DNA of 5,252 nucleotides from an uncultured Lachnospiraceae bacterium (GTDB lineage Bacteria > Bacillota_A > Clostridia > Lachnospirales > Lachnospiraceae), in assembly GCA_949957035.1 (NCBI GenBank), contig CATLIP010000181.1, positions 1 to 5,252 of the forward strand. Reading direction: 5' to 3'. The position numbers and the translations under genes are program-made. Under the pieces are notes generated by a model. That model was not told the origin of the DNA, did no database searches, and was given only the letters and a program-made list of their open reading frames with translations. Each line of letters starts with the position of its first letter. The stretch's first letter is position 1. Of this stretch, positions 1 through 4,645 are shown piece after piece.

Positions 1-686
1 ATGGAACTTTTAAGTTCATCTAAATATTTCTGGAAATCAGCCGCATCAACAAAACTATAGTTTCCAAGTATATACCGGTCGTCAAAAACCACTGCCGCAA
101 AGACTCTATATTTCAAAGTCTGATTTGGCATATAGATATAAATGTAAGGGTTAGCATCGAAGAACGCCTGGTCTTCATACATGTGAAGATTCGCGAACAT
201 GCTTCCATTCTTCATATCATGTCCATAAACAATCGTAACCGGATCTGTAAATTCCTTTGAATTATACTTCTCCGTATAAATCGTTCCCGGAAGTCCAGCC
301 TTCTTCTCAATCGTGTGATTCAAGTAATATTCATCCGGCTCTGTCTCACTCTGAAGAATTGGATAATCTATATTAGTTCCCGGAATCCAAATCCATGCAT
401 ACACATCCGGATTCATTGCCTGAGCAGCCGCAAAATCAATCTTACGGTTCATTGGATCATTCGGATCCTCCTCTACCGTAGCCTGCTCCTTCAGCTTCTC
501 ATACTGTTCCTGTGTCTTCTCAGGGTCAGCCTTCTTCGCTTCTTCCGCAGCCGCCTTAGCTTTTTCTTTGGACGTATACATGTAGAAGCCAACTCCACAT
601 CCCGCCAAAAGTACTAATACAACTGCCAGAATAATAATCAGTTTCGAATTGCCGGAAGATTTCTTCCGCTCCTTATCTTGGTCCAT
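1..686 (-). CDS. srtB: Class B sortase, partial (C-terminus beyond the left edge)
   Basis: Sortases are membrane-anchored cysteine transpeptidases that attach secreted proteins to the cell wall or join pilin subunits. 228 residues are visible. A short charged N-terminus (MDQDKERKK) precedes one membrane segment at about residues 16-37, then a Lys/Glu/Ala-rich, probably helical linker (about 39-72). The catalytic domain starts near residue 80. It contains NPDVYAWIWIPGTNIDYPIL (91-110), then YYLNHT, and GHDMKNGSMF with the catalytic His at 156. These are typical class B features. The TLSTC-type cysteine motif and catalytic Arg should lie just beyond base 1, so activity cannot be confirmed here. 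The ATG at 684-686 follows a strong GGAGGAGA about 5 bases upstream. The gene starts 54 bases after the LCP stop with no terminator between, so cotranscription is likely. The membrane segment contains LAGC (27-30), a lipobox-like match, but hydrophobicity continues past the Cys and a type II anchor is preferred. The substrate is not visible. Confidence 0.88.
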   Translation of the reverse strand, partial: MDQDKERKKSSGNSKLIIILAVVLVLLAGCGVGFYMYTSKEKAKAAAEEAKKADPEKTQEQYEKLKEQATVEEDPNDPMNRKIDFAAAQAMNPDVYAWIWIPGTNIDYPILQSETEPDEYYLNHTIEKKAGLPGTIYTEKYNSKEFTDPVTIVYGHDMKNGSMFANLHMYEDQAFFDANPYIYIYMPNQTLKYRVFAAVVFDDRYILGNYSFVDAADFQKYLDELKSS

Positions 687-706
687 TGGTCTCTCCTCCA
701 TAACTT

Positions 707-735
707 ATCTTACTATGTTTCTTCTCCATAATCAA
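707..735 (-). promoter_or_regulatory. Possible weak promoter ahead of the sortase gene
   Basis: On the minus strand TTGATT (730-735) is followed 17 bases later by TAAGAT (707-712), each matching four of six sigma-A consensus bases. Transcription would begin near 700, just upstream of the ribosome binding site. It would let the sortase be expressed apart from the LCP gene. The match is weak and may be chance in AT-rich DNA. Confidence 0.25.
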
Positions 736-740
736 CCCTA

Positions 741-1955
741 TTATGGAATCTCTTTGTAAAAATTATTAATTACTAAGTCTTTCAACTGTTCTTCATTCAC
801 ATGATATTCTAAATATTCACCCCATGTAGCCTCTCCCGGAATCGTCATCATATCCTCTCCGCTAAGAGATATCTTCAATAATTCCGGCACCAGATAGGCA
901 ATATCCTCCACCGTAATGTTAGTGCACATATTCGGCTGAAGATTCTGGTATAGGGTGAGCGGAAGCGACATATCATTCTTTACAGCTTCCTTTGCGGTTG
1001 CAAAATAATTAGTAATATATTGCTTCTCACGCTCAAGACGGTTCAAGCTGCTTCCATATACGTTCGTATCTCTCTGCTGAACATAATCTCTTGCCATCTC
1101 GCCTTCCAAATGAATCGTCTCTCCTGCGCGGTAGTTCCCTGTCGGTCCAGAAATATCCTCAAGCACCTGCACATCCACACCGCCGATTGCATCATTCATA
1201 ATCGGAATCGCCGCCAGATTAATGGAGCAGTATCTCTGAATCGGCACTTTGTAGAGCAGATTCGAGACCGCATCTACCATGAGCTCTGCCCCTTCTGTAG
1301 CCGTCTGCCCATATGCGTGCTGCGCGGTGAGCTGTATATTCTCGGTTCTCACAAAATATCCGGCGGAATCAACAACCTTAACCGGAACGATTGTGTCTCT
1401 CGGAATTGCAAAGATTTTAATCTTACCGCTTGCAATATTAAGGCTGACCAAAATTACCGCATCCGCGAATCCCTCCCCGCCGCTCTCTAGTCCGGCGATT
1501 GCGGTCTTCTCTTCAATGGGTACGTCCTTAGCAATTCCCAGACAAAGGAAATTAATCACATCTTCATTATACTGATACTTCTTATCATTGTATGTAATGT
1601 AGAGTCCTTCCTGTGCTTCTGCCGAATCTCCTGCTGCAGCAACGTTCGTCTTAAGATTCTTCTCGCCCTGTGCGCGCAAATAAAAGAAGCCGCCTGTCAG
1701 TCCTGCAATACCGACCACTATAATCGCTATCAGACCTAACAAAACCTTCTTCCATCTCTTCGAGGAACGATGCTTTTTATGCTTACTGTGTTTGTGCTTA
1801 TGTCTGTGTCTATGCTCATGAGCATCATCATCCCAAGAGTAATCGTCATCAAGAGGCCTGTCTTCGAATGAGTCCTCATATAAGACTTCCATCGAAAAAT
1901 CCGAGGAATCCCCTGAACTATCTACATCGGGGAAAAAGCCGTTATCATTTTTCAT
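741..1955 (-). CDS. LytR-CpsA-Psr (LCP) family protein
   Basis: LCP proteins are membrane-anchored phosphotransferases that transfer undecaprenyl-phosphate-linked glycopolymers (teichoic acids, capsule) to peptidoglycan outside the membrane. Numbering is from the ATG at 1955 (404 residues). An acidic cytoplasmic stretch (about 31-44, DDDYSWDDD) is followed by a Lys/Arg/His-rich stretch with eight histidines (46-62) and one membrane helix (about 71-93). The LCP domain fills the rest. Visible family motifs are FADAVILVSLN (163-173, conserved Asp165), FAIPRDT (182-188, Arg186 and Asp187), IGGVDV (257-262), and QQRD (293-296) followed by NRLERE (305-310). Several canonical positions look altered: Gln293 for the first Arg of the usual RxR, Ser303 for an Asp, Glu310 for a Gln, and no Asp in the early GxD position (Ala142). 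The start was chosen because GGAGG lies 5 bases upstream, whereas the in-frame GTG at 1965-1967 overlaps that site. The sortase follows after 54 bases, and a consensus promoter lies upstream. Older names such as LytR transcriptional regulator are misleading. Confidence 0.92.
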   Translation of the reverse strand: MKNDNGFFPDVDSSGDSSDFSMEVLYEDSFEDRPLDDDYSWDDDAHEHRHRHKHKHSKHKKHRSSKRWKKVLLGLIAIIVVGIAGLTGGFFYLRAQGEKNLKTNVAAAGDSAEAQEGLYITYNDKKYQYNEDVINFLCLGIAKDVPIEEKTAIAGLESGGEGFADAVILVSLNIASGKIKIFAIPRDTIVPVKVVDSAGYFVRTENIQLTAQHAYGQTATEGAELMVDAVSNLLYKVPIQRYCSINLAAIPIMNDAIGGVDVQVLEDISGPTGNYRAGETIHLEGEMARDYVQQRDTNVYGSSLNRLEREKQYITNYFATAKEAVKNDMSLPLTLYQNLQPNMCTNITVEDIAYLVPELLKISLSGEDMMTIPGEATWGEYLEYHVNEEQLKDLVINNFYKEIP

Positions 1956-1960
1956 CTTCG

Positions 1961-1965
1961 CCTCC
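1961..1965 (-). promoter_or_regulatory. Ribosome binding site fixing the LCP start
   Basis: GGAGG is followed by a 5-base spacer and the ATG at 1953-1955. The upstream in-frame GTG (1965-1967) shares a base with this GGAGG and has no site of its own, so translation almost certainly starts at 1955. Confidence 0.85.
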
Positions 1966-2011
1966 ACATATCAGTCCACTGCCAAAAACAAATAAATGCT
2001 TTCTACTAAGA

Positions 2012-2039
2012 ATTATACTTTATTTCTTATGATTGTCAA
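2012..2039 (-). promoter_or_regulatory. Consensus sigma-A promoter for the LCP-sortase unit
   Basis: On the minus strand a perfect TTGACA (2034-2039) and a perfect TATAAT (2012-2017) are separated by 16 bases. Transcription would start near 2005, leaving an untranslated leader of about 50 bases before the LCP ATG. The -35 box overlaps one arm of the inverted repeat at 2036-2063, so a repressor could occlude RNA polymerase there. Both boxes are seen directly; activity is inferred. Confidence 0.85.
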
Positions 2040-2063
2040 GTAAAAAAAATAAGTTTTACTTGA
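2036..2063. repeat. Perfect 10-bp inverted repeat overlapping the LCP -35 box
   Basis: The arms TCAAGTAAAA (2036-2045) and TTTTACTTGA (2054-2063) are exact reverse complements around an 8-base spacer. A weaker outer pair, TTTATTTC (2019-2026) and GAAATAAA (2062-2069), nests around it. The left arm covers five of the six bases of the -35 box, which suits an operator. Alternatively, the minus-strand RNA carries a short AAGT/ACTT stem followed by eight U residues, which might weakly terminate MATE transcripts ending upstream. The stems are almost entirely AT, so chance pairing is possible. I do not recognise the regulator. Confidence 0.55.
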
Positions 2064-2131
2064 AATAAATTACAGTTTTCCAAAACAATCGAATATCATC
2101 TGCCTCTCCATCAGCTTAGATTCCGACTTAC

Positions 2132-3493
2132 TCACACCAACGCCTGCTTCTTCCAGCCTCCTCTAAAATACCGTATACCAAAGCATATAGCCCGGAATAC
2201 CCAGTCGATTACCATAGCCACCCACACGCCGAATACACCCATGCCCATATACTCGCCAAGCACATAGCTAAATACAATCCTGAACAGCCACATAGACGCC
2301 ATGGAAATAATCATACACGCCCTGGCATCCCCGGAAGCCCGGAAGGTTGACGGAAGGGTGAATGACAAAGGCCATATGACAACCGCGCTAATTCCGTGGA
2401 AATAAATAATCTGCCTTGTCGCTTCCGCCGTAACGTCTGACAGGTGGTATGCCTTAAGTATCAAAGGAAGAATCGAAAACACGCCAAATGCCATGGCAGC
2501 CGTACCGATATGCGTAATAACCAGCAATTTTTTATTGTAATATTTCACCTGTTCATAATCCCCTGCGCCCACACATCTTGCAATAACCGTCGTTACTGCA
2601 AGATTAATCGCCATGCCCGGAAGAATCTGGAACAACGCAATGGAATTTCCCACCGCATTTGCAGCGATGGCATAAGTGCCAAAAGTCGAAACCAAGCTCA
2701 AAACCAGAATCTTTCCAAGCTGAAACATGCTGTTTTCCAGTCCGTTTGGCACACCCACCCTCAAAATCTTCTTCACATGAGACCAGTCCACTCGATACCG
2801 CCAAGTACGTTTTATATGTAATGTCTGTTTCTCATCGCAGAGAAGAATAATGATAATCACCGCTGCCACAATCCTAGATACCAGAGTCGGAATTGCAACG
2901 CCTTCTGTTCCTCTATGAAACCCATAAATCAGGATTGCATTTCCCGCAACGTTAATCACATTCATAATAATAGATATCTGCATAGATACTTTAGAATTCC
3001 CCATTGCCCGGAATACCGCCGCCCCTGCGTTATACAATGCCATAAAGGGTATCGCCAAGGTCACAATCATCAGGTAAATATCCGCATGGCGCATAACATC
3101 CGGTTCAATCTGCCCGAACACTCCATGCAGAATCAGGTCCTTTCCCCCATATACCAACGCCGTAATGACAACGGCACAAATCGTGATAAACCAGACAAGC
3201 TGCGTCGCAGATTCGCATGCTGCGTCCTGCTTCCTGTGGCCAAGATACTGTCCCGCTACAACGGCGCCGCCTGTGGCTAACGCCGCGAAAATATTGATAA
3301 GCAGAACCATAACCTGATCCACCAGCGATACACCCGACACAGCCGCCTCACCTACACTGGCAATCATAATAGAATCCGCCATACCAACAAGCACTGCAAG
3401 AAGCTGCTCCACGATAAGCGGTATAATCAAGGCTACAAGAGCTCTGTTATCGAAGAGATAACCGCTCCTGTCTGCTTTTGTAAGTTTACTCAT
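2132..3493 (-). CDS. MATE family multidrug/cation efflux transporter
   Basis: MATE proteins are about 450-residue integral membrane antiporters with twelve helices in two homologous six-helix halves. They export drugs, toxins or metabolites in exchange for Na+ or H+. This 453-residue protein has the full family length. Helix 1 begins around ALVALIIPLIVEQ (18-30) and leads to GMADSIMIASVG (37-48), the usual start of helix 2. The two halves show paired loop motifs: FRAMGNSK (161-168) in the first and FRASGDAR (384-391) in the second. A charged linker (about 220-243, DEKQTLHIKRTWRYRVDW) joins the halves, and GVPNGLENSMFQLGK (247-261) opens the second. The ATG at 3491-3493 has GGAGGAG 8 bases upstream; an in-frame start at 3544 would add 17 non-membrane residues, lacks a good site and overlaps the candidate promoter. 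It lies 65 bases downstream of the HPr-like gene. Substrate and coupling ion cannot be read from sequence. Confidence 0.93.
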   Translation of the reverse strand: MSKLTKADRSGYLFDNRALVALIIPLIVEQLLAVLVGMADSIMIASVGEAAVSGVSLVDQVMVLLINIFAALATGGAVVAGQYLGHRKQDAACESATQLVWFITICAVVITALVYGGKDLILHGVFGQIEPDVMRHADIYLMIVTLAIPFMALYNAGAAVFRAMGNSKVSMQISIIMNVINVAGNAILIYGFHRGTEGVAIPTLVSRIVAAVIIIILLCDEKQTLHIKRTWRYRVDWSHVKKILRVGVPNGLENSMFQLGKILVLSLVSTFGTYAIAANAVGNSIALFQILPGMAINLAVTTVIARCVGAGDYEQVKYYNKKLLVITHIGTAAMAFGVFSILPLILKAYHLSDVTAEATRQIIYFHGISAVVIWPLSFTLPSTFRASGDARACMIISMASMWLFRIVFSYVLGEYMGMGVFGVWVAMVIDWVFRAICFGIRYFRGGWKKQALV

Positions 3494-3501
3494 AACAAAG
3501 A

Positions 3502-3508
3502 CTCCTCC
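3502..3508 (-). promoter_or_regulatory. Ribosome binding site fixing the MATE start
   Basis: GGAGGAG lies 8 bases before the ATG at 3491-3493. This rules out the longer reading from 3544, whose start lacks a comparable site and sits in the -35 region of the candidate promoter. Confidence 0.85.
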
Positions 3509-3515
3509 ATCGCAT

Positions 3516-3544
3516 ATTATACGACGGGGAGTCCCCTTATACAA
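3516..3544 (-). promoter_or_regulatory. Candidate promoter of the MATE gene with a palindromic spacer
   Basis: On the minus strand TTGTAT (3539-3544) is followed after 17 bases by a perfect TATAAT (3516-3521). The spacer carries a perfect 11-bp palindrome, GGGGACTCCCC (3526-3536), conspicuously GC-rich in AT-rich surroundings. Transcription would start near 3509, right at the ribosome binding site, leaving a leader of only about 16 bases. A dyad between -35 and -10 is where MerR-type activators of drug-export genes bind, but they usually need a 19-20 base spacer and no such regulator is in the window. Confidence 0.5.
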
Positions 3545-3558
3545 GTACCAAATTACAT

Positions 3559-3789
3559 TTACGCAGCAATAAATTCTTCTATATCTTTACGGAGATCATC
3601 GCACTTTTCTTCGTAAACTGCCAGCTCAATCTCCTTATGGAAGCCTAAATTCATCAGCCCTAACAGAGATTTTGCATCAACTACATACTTGCCGCGTTTC
3701 ATATCCATATTATATGGATATTTTTCCACCTTCTGCACAAACTCTAAGATGTCGTCCGGATTCTGAAATACTACAATCATTTTGCTCAT
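3559..3789 (-). CDS. HPr-like protein lacking the active-site histidine
   Basis: The 76-residue product resembles HPr, the small phosphocarrier of the sugar phosphotransferase system. The match is in the second half: VVDAKSLLGLMNLG (36-49) corresponds to the HPr segment around Ser46, placing the equivalent Ser at 41, with Lys40 and hydrophobic neighbours Leu42, Leu43 and Met46. That segment is the target of HPr kinase in Firmicutes. The HPr active-site loop GLHARPA is absent: after MSKMIVVF the protein reads QNPDDILEFVQ (9-19), with no His or Arg there. Phosphotransfer from enzyme I is therefore not expected. A role as a Crh-like regulator (Bacillus Crh has Gln for His15 but keeps Ser46) or a purely structural homologue is possible; this is inference. 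The ATG at 3787-3789 has AAGGAGAGG a few bases upstream. The gene sits between the YczE-like gene (119-base gap) and the MATE gene (65-base gap), and contains a 21-bp palindrome at 3701-3721. Confidence 0.75.
   Translation of the reverse strand: MSKMIVVFQNPDDILEFVQKVEKYPYNMDMKRGKYVVDAKSLLGLMNLGFHKEIELAVYEEKCDDLRKDIEEFIAA
3701..3721. repeat. Perfect 21-bp palindrome inside the HPr-like gene
   Basis: Ten-base arms ATATCCATAT (3701-3710) and ATATGGATAT (3712-3721) are exact reverse complements around one central base. The repeat encodes most of the YPYNMDM segment. It is AT-rich, so the RNA hairpin would be modest. It may be coincidental codon composition or a protein-binding site. Confidence 0.6.
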
Positions 3790-3818
3790 AACAACCTCTC
3801 CTTTTCAAAAACGATGAT

Positions 3819-3849
3819 ATCATAATTTTCCAAAGATGGAAATATACAA
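3819..3849 (-). promoter_or_regulatory. Candidate promoter of the HPr-like gene with an inverted repeat in the spacer
   Basis: On the minus strand TTGTAT (3844-3849) and TATGAT (3819-3824) are 19 bases apart. The spacer contains the perfect inverted repeat TTTCCA/TGGAAA (3827-3842, 4-base centre), and a 10-bp palindrome ATGATATCAT (3814-3823) overlaps the -10 box. A long spacer filled by a dyad is the layout of MerR-activated promoters; the -35 match is poor and the assignment tentative. The rest of the 119-base gap shows no convincing terminator. Confidence 0.35.
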
Positions 3850-3908
3850 TATGAACAAGAAATCGCTTCCAAGTATTCCATTTCGTAGGTCGAATGTATA
3901 TTCTGTCT

Positions 3909-4571
3909 CTATCCGTTCTTCCGCCCCTCCATAATCGGAAGCGCCAAATGAACCCTGCAGAACTGAATCAGAGGCCCGTTAAATAAAGCATTACAGATTG
4001 TCCCAATTCCAATAATCAGTCTGAGCTCCCCGCCTGACAACAGACAGAACACAACGCCGACAATCACCACGGTAACATCGCTGACCACCCTTGCATACTG
4101 GAACGGAATCTTTCCGCGAGTCCATTTTTCAATAATCAACGCCACGCTGTCATAAGGGGCAATCCCCATCTCAGCCACCATATAAAAAGAAACTCCTAAC
4201 CCTGCAAACAGGCAGCCAATGAAAAGCGCCGCAATCCTTAATGGCAAAACCATCTCTATCTTCATCACATCCTGAAACAGCCAGCAGATAAAGTCTGCCA
4301 TATATCCCACGCCTACCATATTTACAATCGTTCCCGCCCCAATGCAATGGCGTACCGTAAAAAATACCAGTACAAGGATTCCTGCATTCATAATCAACTG
4401 CCATGTTCCAAAAGACATATGGATAAATCCGCTGATTCCCAAATTCATGCAGGTAAATGCATCCACTCCAAAGGCGCTGAGCCTGTACGCCCCTACACAT
4501 ATACCGATAAACAAAATCCCCGTTATCATCATAACACAGCGTTTGATAAACGAATTTTTACTGGTTTCCAT
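3909..4571 (-). CDS. YczE-like integral membrane protein (COG2364 type)
   Basis: This 220-residue protein has five or six membrane segments (about 12-30, 56-74, 78-100, 110-131, 163-180 and perhaps 184-204). Its motifs fit the YczE family of uncharacterised membrane proteins: GVDAFTCMNLGIS (35-47), IGAGTIVNM (77-85), GIAPYDSVALII (136-147) and IGIGTICNAL (187-196). These pair up, showing that the protein consists of two related halves offset by about 101-110 residues. No biochemical activity is established for the family; in Bacillus amyloliquefaciens yczE has been linked to lipopeptide production, which does not predict a role here. The ATG at 4569-4571 has AGGAGG about 8 bases upstream; another ATG four bases earlier is out of frame. 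It follows the alpha-galactosidase by 74 bases with no terminator or clear promoter, so the two are probably cotranscribed. A transport or regulatory role is only a guess. Confidence 0.82.
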   Translation of the reverse strand: METSKNSFIKRCVMMITGILFIGICVGAYRLSAFGVDAFTCMNLGISGFIHMSFGTWQLIMNAGILVLVFFTVRHCIGAGTIVNMVGVGYMADFICWLFQDVMKIEMVLPLRIAALFIGCLFAGLGVSFYMVAEMGIAPYDSVALIIEKWTRGKIPFQYARVVSDVTVVIVGVVFCLLSGGELRLIIGIGTICNALFNGPLIQFCRVHLALPIMEGRKNG

Positions 4572-4645
4572 GCATTTTACCTCCTAATCTACACATACTT
4601 AGCAGACGGTAACCTTTCTTCATCCCTCTCTGCCTCACACCTACC

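Noticed and set aside
597..608. LAGC in the membrane segment of the sortase, a lipobox-like match
   Set aside because: The hydrophobic stretch continues after the Cys (GVGFYMY), and class B sortases are normally held by an uncleaved N-terminal helix, so lipoprotein processing is unlikely.
315..617. Plus-strand open frame of 100 codons opposite the sortase
   Set aside because: It is antisense to a well-supported gene, with a composition (Leu, Arg, Ser runs) typical of a shadow frame. The same applies to the plus-strand frames opposite LCP (1020-1575), MATE (2444-3280) and YczE (4342-4670).
1956..1967. GTG start for the LCP gene, adding four residues
   Set aside because: The GTG overlaps the GGAGG that serves the ATG at 1955 and has no ribosome binding site of its own.
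2075..2086. GTTTT/AAAAC inverted repeat downstream of the MATE stop as a terminator
   Set aside because: Its loop would be only two bases, the stem is nearly all AT and no U-tract follows directly.
2070..2099. Nine-codon minus-strand frame MIFDCFGKL after a GGAGAGG, between MATE and LCP
   Set aside because: It is too short to judge, has a poor 3-base spacer and lies upstream of the LCP promoter; probably chance.
3494..3544. Seventeen-residue N-terminal extension of the MATE protein
   Set aside because: It overlaps the candidate promoter and ribosome binding site and has no family-like sequence; the ATG at 3493 has a well-placed GGAGGAG.
4572..4645. Promoter or terminator between the alpha-galactosidase and YczE-like genes
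   Set aside because: No -35/-10 pair and no GC-rich stem with a U-tract was found; only the AGGAGG ribosome binding site is clear.
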